From positions 1 to 50,722 of the forward strand of contig JAUIAO010000044.1 in NCBI GenBank assembly GCA_030425425.1: a DNA stretch of 50,722 nucleotides. Reading direction: 5' to 3'. Position 1 is the stretch's first letter. Each line of letters opens with the position of its first letter. The position numbers were made by a program, and so were the translations under genes. The notes under the pieces were generated by a model. The model was given only the letters and a program-made list of their open reading frames with translations, did no database searches and was not told the DNA's origin. Positions 7,014-16,894 of the stretch are shown in pieces. Source of the DNA: Bacteroidia bacterium. GTDB taxonomy: Bacteria > Bacteroidota > Bacteroidia > Cytophagales > Cyclobacteriaceae.

Positions 7014-9803
7014 TTAATTACCGAAAAAATCCTGGAAACTTCTTCGTTTTTGGATTTTCAAGTCTTGAAGAATTGCGGATTTTGGCCGGATCACCAGGCT
7101 GAAAGATTGATAACGCCCAAACGGAACCCAGTTGAAGTTCATGGTCCAGCAATGGAGGTCCCTGGTTACTCCAATCCGAGTCTGGGTAAAGTCCATGTTT
7201 TTGATGTCATATCCTGTGTTGAAGGTGATTTGAGTGTTGCTGGTTAGTCCAAGAGAGCCACTCAGCTGTAGTCCATGACTGGTAATCAATGCATCGGCAA
7301 GTCCACTTTGGTTTCTGTTTACATTATAGCTTACTCTTAGGCTCCATGGCATATTAAAATCCACATATTCCTCAGGATTTTGCATGATGTATGCTTTCTC
7401 ATCGTCTGTACCAAATGGACTTTCTTCTATCAACGAGCCATCATTCGCAAAAGCGCTACGATTTGGGTCTATGGCATTTTCACCTTCGTCATTTTCCTTT
7501 CCTCTTTTGTTTTTTGGTTTTAGGTTGAAGCTCACTGCCGTGTTCAATCTAGAGAGATTACCGAGTCCACCACCATTGTTCCATGCATATCTATCGATTC
7601 TTTGGCCGTTCGTTGTGCCGTCCTCAATGTACACATATGGGTCATATGTCCCCGAAAGTGCCACACTTACCTTTCTGTTAAAAAGACTCGTACGCGCATT
7701 CCAGCTGATGTTATTCAATTTAAATGAGTCTGCAGCTAAGTTGTAGCCTGAGCTAATAGACAGATTGTCAAAAACTTTTACTTTTTTGAATTCATTCACA
7801 GTGTCTTTTCTCGTTCGGACTTTCATCTCAATATTGTTGGTGAGTGAAAAGCCGATGGTTTTGCTTTCTCTTCCAGTAGGACTCCCGTATGCAAAATTTT
7901 GATATTTCGATACTCTTTTGGTTCTGCCAGTAGAGTCGAGTTGGATCGTTTCATATACACCATACTTTTCACTACTGAAATCCGGGTTATAAGAAAACGA
8001 AACACTTGGAGTCATCACGTGCCGTATGGCCTCTATGCCGTTTATTCCTTTTATATAATACATTCCATACATACGTGTATTCATGGAAGCACCTGAGGTC
8101 CAGCTACCAGCTCTGCTAAATCCTTCCAGAGTATCTACTCTAACGCCATTTTGCTCTGGCACGTATGTATAGTCCAGTTCTCTGGTGTACCACACTTCCT
8201 GATAATTGAAACTAGGACTAACCGTAAAATATTTGAGAACGTTAAACGACGTGGAAACAGGTATGCTGTGGCGGCCGCCAATTTTTGCCCGGTCATACAG
8301 TGTCTTCAGGTTATTGAAATTAAGTTTCACTGGCTCTTCATCATCATCCGAAGCAACAAAATTGAGCGGAGTAAAACCTAAACCAGATGCGGAAATTGGT
8401 GCGTTAGAGATAGAGTTTTTTGCTGTGAAATTATGAGAGAAACTGATTTTGGCCAGTGGTGATTTTGAAGACTTCACTATTTTTTTGAATGGATAAATCC
8501 TGTTCATATTCAAAGAGAAATCTGGTAATGAAACATCATAGATTCCGGTATTTACATTTTGCGTAAGTCTGAAGTTTGAAGACATGTTGAAAGGTAGCCT
8601 TTTGAATCGCTGACTATAGCTCACACTTGATTGAAATCTCGAATTTATACTCTGAGTCGGGTTAGTAAGTGCCAGGTTGCTCTGGCGGTTGAAGTTTGAA
8701 GAACCTGCACTAACGTTTGCGCTGAAGCTCGCATTTCCTTTAGTCTCAGGTCTCAGACTCCATCTTACCCATACACTTTCGTTAATATCAGTCCCTATTT
8801 CCTGAGGAATAGCATTGTGTAAATATTGTAAGCTGGCACTTCCGCTAAACTTATACCTTACCTTATAATTTGTCAGTGCGTTGAGTTCGTAGCTTCCTTT
8901 GGAATATACACTACCTGTAAGTCTTAAGTCGAAATACTCACTAAAGCCAAAATAATACCCGGCATCTCGAAGGAAAAAACCTCTTCTTGTTTCTTCACCG
9001 TAGCTTGGGAAAATGATTCCTGATGCCTGTTCTCGTGGCTGAGGAAACATTCCCAGGGGAAACGCAAGAGGAGTAGGAATTTCCCTAAATTTCAAGATGA
9101 ATGGTCCTGAGACAACTTTATTTCCTGGAATAACTTTAATTTTTTCGGATTTGATGAAAAAATGCGGATCAGCCAGCGTACATGTGGTGTATTTTGCATC
9201 TCTGATAAACAGCTCATCGTCTTCATTTTTTTTCACATCTGCTCCATGCATGATTGCGCCATCTTGCTGAGTTACTACACCTTTGATGATTGCTCTTTTA
9301 GTCTTGAAGTTGTATAATATATCCTCTGTTTCATATTGATCACCTCCATCACTGAATATTGGTTTTCCTTTTTTCTTACCGAGACTATCCAGAGTGTATT
9401 GAGATTTGATACTGCGCTTGTTCCAGTCTATACTGATCTGGTCTGATTCCAGTGTAATATTTCCATAATCGATGTGCGATTCTCCAAACAGATAAAGCTT
9501 TCGACCTGTCAAATCGAATACCATCGAATCTTGGGAGTTATAATTGATGGTAGTTTCAATGTCATTTTTTTTCTTCTTTTTGTTGTCTACTAAAGAAGAA
9601 TCCTGTGCGGAATTCAGTGAATCTAAAATTACGGCATTGTTTGTGCTATCTGCTCCGGGAATGAACAGATCGCCTTCAAACTGGTTTTCTGGATTGAAAC
9701 GTACAGAATCTGTAGCAACAGGGCCGGTGGAGACCGAATCAACCTGCGCATAGAGTTGAATAAAAACCAACATTAAACAACTAAAAAGCGCAATTCTCCT
9801 CAA
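7014..9803 (-). CDS. lptD: LptD-like LPS-assembly outer membrane protein
   Basis: A 929-residue protein matching the Bacteroidota LptD type, which inserts lipopolysaccharide into the outer leaflet of the outer membrane. It has a signal peptide (residues 1-20, ending LYAQ), an OstA/LptA-like periplasmic domain at about 85-230 (DLTGRKLYLFGESHIDYGN, then TYLADPHFF-like strand repeats) and a long beta-barrel to the C-terminus. The start is TTG at 9803: an in-frame stop lies a few codons upstream and no ATG gives a signal peptide. It is divergent from the amidase gene with only 79 bp between them. Confidence 0.88.
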   Translation of the reverse strand: MRRIALFSCLMLVFIQLYAQVDSVSTGPVATDSVRFNPENQFEGDLFIPGADSTNNAVILDSLNSAQDSSLVDNKKKKKNDIETTINYNSQDSMVFDLTGRKLYLFGESHIDYGNITLESDQISIDWNKRSIKSQYTLDSLGKKKGKPIFSDGGDQYETEDILYNFKTKRAIIKGVVTQQDGAIMHGADVKKNEDDELFIRDAKYTTCTLADPHFFIKSEKIKVIPGNKVVSGPFILKFREIPTPLAFPLGMFPQPREQASGIIFPSYGEETRRGFFLRDAGYYFGFSEYFDLRLTGSVYSKGSYELNALTNYKVRYKFSGSASLQYLHNAIPQEIGTDINESVWVRWSLRPETKGNASFSANVSAGSSNFNRQSNLALTNPTQSINSRFQSSVSYSQRFKRLPFNMSSNFRLTQNVNTGIYDVSLPDFSLNMNRIYPFKKIVKSSKSPLAKISFSHNFTAKNSISNAPISASGLGFTPLNFVASDDDEEPVKLNFNNLKTLYDRAKIGGRHSIPVSTSFNVLKYFTVSPSFNYQEVWYTRELDYTYVPEQNGVRVDTLEGFSRAGSWTSGASMNTRMYGMYYIKGINGIEAIRHVMTPSVSFSYNPDFSSEKYGVYETIQLDSTGRTKRVSKYQNFAYGSPTGRESKTIGFSLTNNIEMKVRTRKDTVNEFKKVKVFDNLSISSGYNLAADSFKLNNISWNARTSLFNRKVSVALSGTYDPYVYIEDGTTNGQRIDRYAWNNGGGLGNLSRLNTAVSFNLKPKNKRGKENDEGENAIDPNRSAFANDGSLIEESPFGTDDEKAYIMQNPEEYVDFNMPWSLRVSYNVNRNQSGLADALITSHGLQLSGSLGLTSNTQITFNTGYDIKNMDFTQTRIGVTRDLHCWTMNFNWVPFGRYQSFSLVIRPKSAILQDLKIQKRRSFQDFFGN

Positions 9804-9840
9804 GCCTTCTGATTTTAATTAATGGTAAAAAATTTACAAT

Positions 9841-9870
9841 TTTGCGTAAAATTATGGGTTTTTACTATAT
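9841..9870 (+). promoter_or_regulatory. Possible promoter of the amidase-MCE operon
   Basis: TTTG at 9841-9844, then 18 nt, then TACTATAT, which keeps the TA of the -7 element but not the TTTG part. It is the only well-spaced candidate in the 79-bp gap before the GTG start at 9883. Confidence 0.3.
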
Positions 9871-9882
9871 AACCGAGAAGCT

Positions 9883-10665
9883 GTGAGAAATATTGTATTA
9901 CCAATTTGCATTTCCCTACTTCTGGTTTTAGGCTCATTCAATACTACAGGTGTAGTGAGCTATAAAATCCGAAAAGTAGTTATCGATCCTGGTCATGGAG
10001 GCAAAGACCCGGGTACACATGGTAAAATATCGAAAGAAAAAGACGTAGCTCTGTCTGTAAGCCACGAGCTTGCCAGAATCATCAAGGAAAACCTTCCTGA
10101 TGTAGAAGTATTTATGACCCGAGCGGATGATAGTTTTCCTTCACTGGAGTCTCGACCGAAATTGGCAAATAAAATTGATGCAGATCTTTTTATTTCTATT
10201 CATGCGAATTGGGTGTCAAACCCTAACATACATGGTACTGAAACGTATGTAATGGGAGTGCAAAATACTGGTAGGAACTTTGAAGTTGCGAAAAGAGAGA
10301 ATTCGGTAATGCTATTGGAAGAAAACTATGAAGAGAAATACGATGGTTTTGATCCTACATCACCAGAATCTTATATACTTTTCTCGTTAACTCAGTCTGC
10401 CTTTCAAGAGCGCAGTATTCGGTTAGCTTCATTGATAGAAGACCAATTCAAAACTCGAGTCGGTCGAAGAAGCCGAGGTGTGAAACAGTCTAGTTTGTGG
10501 GTACTGTGGAACACAGCAATGCCAAGCGTATTGGTAGAATTAGGCTACTTAAGTAACGAAAAAGAAGAAAAAGACTTAAACGACCCACTAAATCAAGTTT
10601 ATCTTGCTTCTGGAATATTTCGAGCTTTCAGGGATTATAAGCAAGAACTCGAATCCATGAATTAA
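9883..10665 (+). CDS. N-acetylmuramoyl-L-alanine amidase
   Basis: A 260-residue zinc amidase (Amidase_3 family) that cleaves the bond between N-acetylmuramic acid and L-alanine in peptidoglycan, acting in the periplasm, typically at cell separation. It has a GTG start and a signal peptide (residues 1-25). Motifs are VVIDPGHGGKDPG with zinc-binding H38, FISIHANW with the second zinc histidine near residue 107, and VLVELGYLSN with the catalytic glutamate near residue 221. It is followed after 15 bp by the MCE gene, so the two are co-transcribed. Confidence 0.94.
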   Translation: MRNIVLPICISLLLVLGSFNTTGVVSYKIRKVVIDPGHGGKDPGTHGKISKEKDVALSVSHELARIIKENLPDVEVFMTRADDSFPSLESRPKLANKIDADLFISIHANWVSNPNIHGTETYVMGVQNTGRNFEVAKRENSVMLLEENYEEKYDGFDPTSPESYILFSLTQSAFQERSIRLASLIEDQFKTRVGRRSRGVKQSSLWVLWNTAMPSVLVELGYLSNEKEEKDLNDPLNQVYLASGIFRAFRDYKQELESMN

Positions 10666-10680
10666 TCAATTAAAATCAGC

Positions 10681-11622
10681 ATGTCAAAAGAATTTAAGGT
10701 AGGATTAATAGCAGTCGTTTCAGGAGTGTTACTTTATTATGGTTTCAATTTTCTGAAAGGAATTGATTTTTTCTCCCCAACAGATAAATATTATGCGCTT
10801 TATGATAATGTGGATGGACTCAATAAGTCCAATCCTGTAATTATTAACGGTCTGGCTGTAGGAAGGGTGAGTAGGATTAAATTGTTGCAGAATGGTGAGA
10901 ATCAGATATTGGTAGAGCTCGATATTGATGAAACAATCACACTTGGTAAGAATTCTGAGGCTGTTCTGACCAGTACAGATTTTTTAGGTAGTAAGGGAAT
11001 TATTTTGAGTTTGGGAGATATCAATGACCCCATAGAAGCAGGAGATACTTTGATTTCCACTGTGGACAAAGGATTGGATGAGATCATAGAGACGGCTGCA
11101 CCAATAACCGGAGGTCTAGAGACGACTATCAATCGAGTAAATGAAATACTGATAGGCCTCAAAGGGAGTGGAGAAAAAATCAACGAGACGTTAGGTCAGG
11201 TTCAGGAAACCACAATAAAAGTGAATCAGATTATTTCTGATAATCAGGTGGAACTTGCGCAGATCATGAGTAGAACGGCTGTTTTAGTAGCTGGTTTGAA
11301 TAAAAAGTTGGATCAACTGGATCCGATTACTATGAAAACAGAAGCGGTATTGGATTCTGTGAGAAACTTACAAATCAATGAGACTTTGGCTACTGTACAG
11401 GTAGCAGTCAATAAACTCACTGAGACTTTGGATGAAGTAAAAGATGAGAAAGGCACTTTGGGTCGCCTAATGAAAGACGACTCACTTTATACCAATCTTA
11501 ATCAAACAATGGTTGATCTGGACAAGTTGATCATCCATATGGATCAATATCCGAAACACTTTTTTGCACCCCTGGGCAAAAGCCACAAAAAGGTGATGAA
11601 GGATATCAACTCCGAGGATTAA
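10681..11622 (+). CDS. MlaD/MCE-family lipid-transport protein
   Basis: A 313-residue inner-membrane protein with one N-terminal transmembrane helix (about 8-24) and an MCE domain at about 36-113 (YYALYDNVDGLNKSNPVIIN, GLAVGRVSRIKL, TSTDFLGSKGIILSLGD). The remainder is a long alpha-helical stalk. MCE proteins form rings or tubes carrying phospholipids between inner and outer membrane. The ABC partners (MlaE, MlaF) are not in the window and may be upstream elsewhere. It is directly downstream of the amidase, linking two envelope-maintenance functions. Confidence 0.92.
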   Translation: MSKEFKVGLIAVVSGVLLYYGFNFLKGIDFFSPTDKYYALYDNVDGLNKSNPVIINGLAVGRVSRIKLLQNGENQILVELDIDETITLGKNSEAVLTSTDFLGSKGIILSLGDINDPIEAGDTLISTVDKGLDEIIETAAPITGGLETTINRVNEILIGLKGSGEKINETLGQVQETTIKVNQIISDNQVELAQIMSRTAVLVAGLNKKLDQLDPITMKTEAVLDSVRNLQINETLATVQVAVNKLTETLDEVKDEKGTLGRLMKDDSLYTNLNQTMVDLDKLIIHMDQYPKHFFAPLGKSHKKVMKDINSED

Positions 11623-11656
11623 TACTTCAGTTTAACAACACTAACCCCTACACCCC

Positions 11657-13300
11657 ATGGACCTCAAATTCAATAAAAACGAGGATGCCAACAGGCTACT
11701 CGTATCTGAACTCAAAAGGAAACATCAAAAAGTTTCTTTGGGAGGAGGCGTATCTAAAATCGCCAAACACCACGAAAAAGGTAAACTCACAGCTAGGGAG
11801 CGTATCGAATACTTGATAGATGATCAGGAGTCTTTTCTTGAGATCGGTGCATTTACAGCTGATGGTATGTATGAAGAATGGGGAGGTTGCCCTTCGGCTG
11901 GCGTGGTAACAGGAATTGGTAAAATATCCGGTAGACAGTGTGTGATTGTAGCCAATGATGCCACTGTAAAAGCCGGTGCCTGGTTTCCTATGACCGCCAA
12001 AAAAAACCTTCGTGCCCAAGAGGTGGCTTTGGAGAACAAATTACCGATTATATACCTGGTGGATAGTGCGGGCGTTTTTCTGCCCATGCAAGATGAAATT
12101 TTTCCAGATAAGGAACATTTTGGTCGTCAGTTTCGGAACAATGCTCGGATGACTTCAGAAGGAATCATTCAAATAGCTGCCATCATGGGAAGCTGTGTAG
12201 CTGGTGGTGCATATTTGCCTATCATGTCAGATGAAGCCTTGATAGTGGAAGGAACTGGCTCCGTATTTCTCGCTGGCAGTTATTTGGTGAAATCTGCCAT
12301 TGGTGAGGATGTAGATAATGAAACACTAGGTGGTGCATCTACACATTGTGAAATATCAGGTGTGACAGACAATAAATATCCAGATGACAAATCTTGTCTG
12401 GATGCAGTAAAGAAACTGTTGGATAAAGTGGGTGATTATGATCCCGCAGGCTTCAATCGAATAAAGCCAAAGGAACCCAAAAAAGACCCAAAAGAAGTAT
12501 ATGGTTTATTTCCAACGGATAGGAATGTGCCTTATGACATGGTAGAAATCATCGAACGGATCGTAGATGATTCAGTATTCGAACAATACAAGGCTGACTA
12601 TGGCAAGTCTTTACTCTGTGGATATGCACGTATCGACGGATGGAGTGTGGGAATAGTGGCCAATCAGCGAAAAATCGTGAAAGCCAAAAAAGGTTCAGGG
12701 GCGGCTTCTGAGATGCAACTTGGAGGGGTGATTTACAGTGATTCGGCTGATAAGGCAGCCAGATTTATCATGAATTGTAATCAGCGCAAAATTCCTTTGG
12801 TGTTTTTGCATGATGTCAATGGATTTATGGTTGGTAGTCGGTCCGAACATGGTGGAATCATCAAAGACGGAGCTAAGATGGTCAATGCCGTAGCTAATTC
12901 TGTAGTGCCCAAATTCAGTTTTGTGCTGGGCGCATCGTATGGAGCTGGTAATTATGCCATGTGTGGCAAAGCCTACGACCCGAGATTGATCTATGCCTGG
13001 CCAACAGCACAAATAGCCGTAATGAGCGGAAAATCTGCGGCGAATACCCTTTTGCAGATTAAGGTTTCTGCCGAAAAAGCCAAAGGAAAGGAAGTAACCG
13101 AAGAGGCAAAGCAACAGATGCTAGACGAAATCAAAGCGAGCTATGATGCCAAATTGAGTCCATATTATGCCGCTTCACAGCTATGGGTAGATGGTGTGAT
13201 AGATCCCTTGGAAACCAGAAAAGTGATATCCACGGGCATAGAAGCTGCAAATCATGCGAGAATCGAGAGGCCAATGAATGTGGGAGTGATTCAGACCTAG
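11657..13300 (+). CDS. Acyl-CoA carboxylase, carboxyltransferase (beta) subunit
   Basis: A 547-residue carboxyltransferase of the propionyl-/methylcrotonyl-CoA carboxylase class, which moves CO2 from carboxybiotin to an acyl-CoA. The two crotonase-like halves are clear: KLTARERIEYLIDD at the N-terminus, the oxyanion-type glycine pair in GSCVAGGAYLPIMSD, and GASYGAGNYAMCGKAYDPR in the second half. The segment VFLPMQDEIFPDKEHFGRQF is closest to methylcrotonyl-CoA carboxylase subunits (leucine degradation), but substrate is not proven. No biotin carboxylase subunit is nearby. Confidence 0.92.
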   Translation: MDLKFNKNEDANRLLVSELKRKHQKVSLGGGVSKIAKHHEKGKLTARERIEYLIDDQESFLEIGAFTADGMYEEWGGCPSAGVVTGIGKISGRQCVIVANDATVKAGAWFPMTAKKNLRAQEVALENKLPIIYLVDSAGVFLPMQDEIFPDKEHFGRQFRNNARMTSEGIIQIAAIMGSCVAGGAYLPIMSDEALIVEGTGSVFLAGSYLVKSAIGEDVDNETLGGASTHCEISGVTDNKYPDDKSCLDAVKKLLDKVGDYDPAGFNRIKPKEPKKDPKEVYGLFPTDRNVPYDMVEIIERIVDDSVFEQYKADYGKSLLCGYARIDGWSVGIVANQRKIVKAKKGSGAASEMQLGGVIYSDSADKAARFIMNCNQRKIPLVFLHDVNGFMVGSRSEHGGIIKDGAKMVNAVANSVVPKFSFVLGASYGAGNYAMCGKAYDPRLIYAWPTAQIAVMSGKSAANTLLQIKVSAEKAKGKEVTEEAKQQMLDEIKASYDAKLSPYYAASQLWVDGVIDPLETRKVISTGIEAANHARIERPMNVGVIQT

Positions 13301-13353
13301 ATTGGTATTATTGGCGGGAAGCTGAATTTTAGAGTTAAACATGTTATTGATTA

Positions 13354-13385
13354 AATAACTCAATAACTCAATAACTCAATAACTT
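13354..13385. repeat. Four tandem copies of an 8-bp unit (AATAACTC)
   Basis: AATAACTC is repeated three times exactly and a fourth time with a final T, in the 151-bp gap between the carboxylase and the SirB1-like gene. Possibly a slippage-prone spacer; no function is visible. Confidence 0.85.
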
Positions 13386-13451
13386 CTTTTTAAACTCGTA
13401 GAAATCATTAATTTAGACGCTTTAGAAATTCCAAAAAGTACCCGAAAGTTG

Positions 13452-14300
13452 ATGAAAGATACCGAACTAAAAGCCTTGATTACCCTTCTGGAAGATGAAG
13501 ATGAGGAAATTGTGACTCATGTGGAGGGTCGATTGATGGAGATCGGTACAGGTGTGATCCCTATGCTGGAGCAGGAGTGGGAAGAGAATTTCAACCCTTT
13601 AATTCAGCGTAGAATTGAGGATCTTATCCATGTTTTGCAGTTTGAATTACTTCAGGAAAGACTGGAAGATTGGAAAGCCAATAGGCAAGAGGACTTGCTG
13701 GAAGGGCTTTGGTTGGTAGCGACTTATCAATATCCAGATTTAGATTTGGAGGAACTGAGACAGGAAATTCATCAACTATATGTGGAAGTTTGGCGGGAAT
13801 TCAGGTCGGATTTGCTGCCATATGATCAGGTCAGGATCATGAATAGTGTGATCTTCAACAAGATGAAGTTCAGGCCGAATACCCGAAATTTCCACAGTCC
13901 GGCCAATAGCATGATTAATGCTGTTTTGGAGAGTAAAAAGGGAAATCCGATTTCATTGTGTTCTGTTTACATGCTGATCGCTCAGAAAATGGATCTGCCG
14001 ATTTTCGGAGTGAATTTACCTAACCTTTTTATCCTTACTTACCGAAACGATTCTGCAGATTTTTATATCAATGCATTCAACAAAGGGCTGATTTTTACTC
14101 GTGCAGATATTGATAATTATTTGGAGCATCTGGGAGTGCCAGCTCAGGAATTATTCTATAATCCTTGCCAGCACTTGGATATCGTGCTCAGATCACTTAG
14201 AAATCTAATTGTGGCTTTCGAAAAACTAGGCGACTATCAGAAAAGTGATGAGGTAAAAACAATCCTCAGAAGACTGGACGATCAGTTTTCTAATTTTTGA
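13452..14300 (+). CDS. Transglutaminase-like SirB1-type protein
   Basis: A 282-residue protein with the SirB1-N (transglutaminase-like) region at about 120-230: the segment NSMINAVLESKKGNPISLCSVYMLIAQKMDLPIFGVNLPNLFIL matches the family, including the Cys in LCS and the conserved helix after it. The N-terminal 100 residues form acidic helical repeats, perhaps HEAT- or TPR-like. I chose the ATG at 13452 over a TTG one codon earlier. Function is not established for this family; some members are suggested to be peptidase-related. Confidence 0.82.
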   Translation: MKDTELKALITLLEDEDEEIVTHVEGRLMEIGTGVIPMLEQEWEENFNPLIQRRIEDLIHVLQFELLQERLEDWKANRQEDLLEGLWLVATYQYPDLDLEELRQEIHQLYVEVWREFRSDLLPYDQVRIMNSVIFNKMKFRPNTRNFHSPANSMINAVLESKKGNPISLCSVYMLIAQKMDLPIFGVNLPNLFILTYRNDSADFYINAFNKGLIFTRADIDNYLEHLGVPAQELFYNPCQHLDIVLRSLRNLIVAFEKLGDYQKSDEVKTILRRLDDQFSNF

Positions 14301-14390
14301 TTCCACTGGTGTGTTTCATTCTCCAACCCTCTGGGTCGAGAGACATTATGTTTGCAATGTGAAATCCATCAAATACCCTAGATAGTTATT

Positions 14391-14996
14391 TTACAAACTA
14401 TACGCCAAAAAATAATCCTTTACCGGCTCATAATGAATTCGGTAATTCTCGTGTTTAGCTTCTTTATGAATAATTCCATTCATTTTATCTTCAGATAAAA
14501 ACTCAATAGTAGTATGATCTTTCATGCTGAGTTTTCTGCGTCCATAGATTTTATAAAGTACTTCCTTACCACACCATATTGCACAGAGTTTGTCTAGTTG
14601 GTCATGATATTTGATTTCGGAATCATTCACAAACTTATCCTGAATGTTGATCAGTTTTTGACGGGCTCGTTCAAGATCAATGCCGCAAGGTTTGTGAAGG
14701 TGGATCATAGCAGCAGCCATTGGAAATGAATGAGATATTGAAATTTCAGCATTGAGACCTTTTACATAAGGTTTACCGTCTTCATTCGGGACTATTCCCT
14801 GATAATTAAGGTCAAATTGGAGACATAGATTCCTAACCAATATTCTACCAACTATCCATTCCGCAAGCCTGGTAGGGTTGAGACCTGAGGGAAGCGGCTC
14901 ATTGATCATTTCTAAGAGTAGTTCGTTTGTCTCCTGGATATTCCAGACTGCATATGCAGAATAACCACTGATTCGTTTGGATAAAAGTAGAGGCAT
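14391..14996 (-). CDS. 4'-phosphopantetheinyl transferase superfamily protein
   Basis: A 201-residue Sfp/AcpS-type enzyme that moves 4'-phosphopantetheine from CoA to a carrier-protein serine. Motifs include DGKPYV at residues 73-78, SISHS at 86-90, the metal-binding CGIDLER at 104-110 (Asp107 and Glu109), and WCGKEVLYKIYG at 141-152. Size fits the short Bacteroidota members. The carrier substrate cannot be told; no polyketide or peptide synthetase gene is in the window. Confidence 0.9.
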   Translation of the reverse strand: MPLLLSKRISGYSAYAVWNIQETNELLLEMINEPLPSGLNPTRLAEWIVGRILVRNLCLQFDLNYQGIVPNEDGKPYVKGLNAEISISHSFPMAAAMIHLHKPCGIDLERARQKLINIQDKFVNDSEIKYHDQLDKLCAIWCGKEVLYKIYGRRKLSMKDHTTIEFLSEDKMNGIIHKEAKHENYRIHYEPVKDYFLAYSL

Positions 14997-15135
14997 GATT
15001 TTTAGTAATTATCAATTTATTTAAAAAACAAAGCCAGATTCGTAATCAAAACATTGATTTGTGAAGTTCTGTGTCTGGGAATAGCCTAAAAACAAAATCA
15101 AATCTAGTTGATAATTTTACCTCAATTTATTGATT

Positions 15136-16047
15136 ATGAATCCAATTCAAGTAAAAAAGATAAAGACTTTAACGGGTCACAATGATAGCGTTTATAACAT
15201 CACTAAATATAATCATCATCAGTTCTTCTCCGCAGCGGGAGATGGGATGGTTGTCCTTTGGGACCTGAAAGATCCGGAAACAGGGCAGTTGATAGTCAAA
15301 GTGCCGAACAGTGTTTATGCCATTTCCTATCAGCAGGATCGTGACCTACTGGTGGTAGCGCAGAACTACAGCGGTGTTCATCTGATCGATGTGGAATCCA
15401 AAAAAGAAATCAAAAGTCTGGCACTTACTGAAAAACCGATTTACAGCGTTGAAACTACCGAAAATGTAATATTGATTGGAACAGGAGAAGGGAGACTTCA
15501 TGTATTAGATTGGGGTCTGAATGTGCTCAGGTCAATCAATCTTTCTCCACAAAACATTCGTTCTATTGCTGTTAATAGTAAGCAAAATGAAGTAGCCGTA
15601 GGTTCCAGTGATCAAATGATAAGAATATTGGATCTGGAAAATTTTGTCATCAAGCATGAATTTTTGGCCCATGAAAACTCTGTTTTCGCAGTGAAATTTC
15701 ATGATGAACTTCCGGTGCTGTTGAGCACAGGTCGGGATGCTAAAATCAAGGTTTGGGATTTAGACAATAAGTATTCTGAAGTAGAAAAAATTGCCGCTCA
15801 TATGTATGCCGTTCATGATTTGGCCAATGCTCCATCGGGTAATTATTTTGCCTCATCGAGCATGGATAAGACTTTGAAGATATGGGACGCTCAACGCATG
15901 AAACTGCTCAAGGTGATTGATAAAGCTCGCCATGGGGGGCATACTTCCTCAGTGAACAAGCTACTATGGATGGAATATAACAATTGGTTAGTATCTTGTA
16001 GTGATGATCGTACCATTTCCATTTGGGAGATTGATTTTGGAAATTGA
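15136..16047 (+). CDS. WD40-repeat beta-propeller protein
   Basis: A 303-residue protein made almost entirely of WD40 repeats, with blades ending in VVLWDL, IRILDLE, IKVWDLD, LKIWDA and ISIWEI; about seven blades. No signal peptide or extra domain is seen, so it is probably a cytoplasmic scaffold. The start is ATG at 15136 (MNPIQVKK), two codons after an alternative TTG. A DivIVA gene and folB follow on the same strand, 75 bp and further downstream. No specific partner can be named. Confidence 0.9.
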   Translation: MNPIQVKKIKTLTGHNDSVYNITKYNHHQFFSAAGDGMVVLWDLKDPETGQLIVKVPNSVYAISYQQDRDLLVVAQNYSGVHLIDVESKKEIKSLALTEKPIYSVETTENVILIGTGEGRLHVLDWGLNVLRSINLSPQNIRSIAVNSKQNEVAVGSSDQMIRILDLENFVIKHEFLAHENSVFAVKFHDELPVLLSTGRDAKIKVWDLDNKYSEVEKIAAHMYAVHDLANAPSGNYFASSSMDKTLKIWDAQRMKLLKVIDKARHGGHTSSVNKLLWMEYNNWLVSCSDDRTISIWEIDFGN

Positions 16048-16122
16048 TCCACAGTCAATGCGTTTGATATAGTTTTAGGCGCAGGAATCTACTTCCCGAA
16101 ATATGGACTAATTTTACAGCAT

Positions 16123-16893
16123 ATGAAGATTACGCCATTAGAAATCAGGCAAAAAAGTTTTGAGAAGAAACTTCGTGGATATGACAAAGATGAAGTAGAA
16201 GCTTTTTTACTTTCTCTTTCCAACGAATGGGAACGAGTACTCGATGAGAAAAAGGAGTTGACTATCAAATTGGAGCAATCCGAAAAAGAGGTTCAGAAAC
16301 TTCGTGAAGTTGAGAGTTCGCTTTTCAAAACCTTGAAAACTGCTGAAGATACAGGAGCAAACTTGATAGATCAGGCCAATAAAGCCGCTGAATTGCATCT
16401 GAAAGAAACACAGATGAATGCAGATGCCATGATGGGTGAAGCTAAGTCCAAGGCGAAAGCGATCATAGAAAAGTCAGAGGCAGAGTCACGCATGATTATA
16501 GAGGAGCTGCAGCAAGCGGTAAAAGACCTGCAGCAGAATTATCGCACATTGGAAAACCAACGAGATAATTTGATAGCTGAGCTGAAAACTTTGGCGGATG
16601 ATATTCATGAGCGTATCGGAAGAACGAGCAAGCAAAAGCACAAATTTGATTTGGAAGACCATACCAAAAAGGTGAAAGCACTTGTTAGAGAATCGGAGGA
16701 GCGATTGGGGAAAGAGCAGTTTCGTGTGAAGCCGGTGAAAATGAAACCGATCGATGAAAGTAAACTCAATAAGCCAACACAGACTAAGACGGTGGCGTCC
16801 AACACTTCGAAAAAACAAGTAGCTAGAAAACCCTCACCCAAATCAACGCCGAAAAAATCTGGAGGGTCATTTTTTGATGAATTAGAGGAATAA
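16123..16893 (+). CDS. DivIVA-domain coiled-coil protein
   Basis: A 256-residue protein starting with the DivIVA signature MKITPLEIRQKSFEKKLRGYDKDEVEAFL (shown here in part), followed by a long coiled coil at about 30-185 and a basic, proline- and lysine-rich tail (from about 215) ending in FFDELEE. DivIVA proteins bind curved membrane and recruit partners; in Gram-negative Bacteroidota the role is not well known. The stop is 1 bp before the folB start. Confidence 0.9.
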   Translation: MKITPLEIRQKSFEKKLRGYDKDEVEAFLLSLSNEWERVLDEKKELTIKLEQSEKEVQKLREVESSLFKTLKTAEDTGANLIDQANKAAELHLKETQMNADAMMGEAKSKAKAIIEKSEAESRMIIEELQQAVKDLQQNYRTLENQRDNLIAELKTLADDIHERIGRTSKQKHKFDLEDHTKKVKALVRESEERLGKEQFRVKPVKMKPIDESKLNKPTQTKTVASNTSKKQVARKPSPKSTPKKSGGSFFDELEE

Positions 16894-16894
16894 A

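Noticed and set aside
10902-11183. Open frame on the minus strand inside the MCE gene, and similar long antisense frames elsewhere
   Set aside because: They mirror well-supported coding sequence, have no family features or promoters, and are shadows.
13354-13385. CRISPR-like short repeats
   Set aside because: The units are 8 bp and directly tandem with no spacers, so it is a simple tandem repeat.
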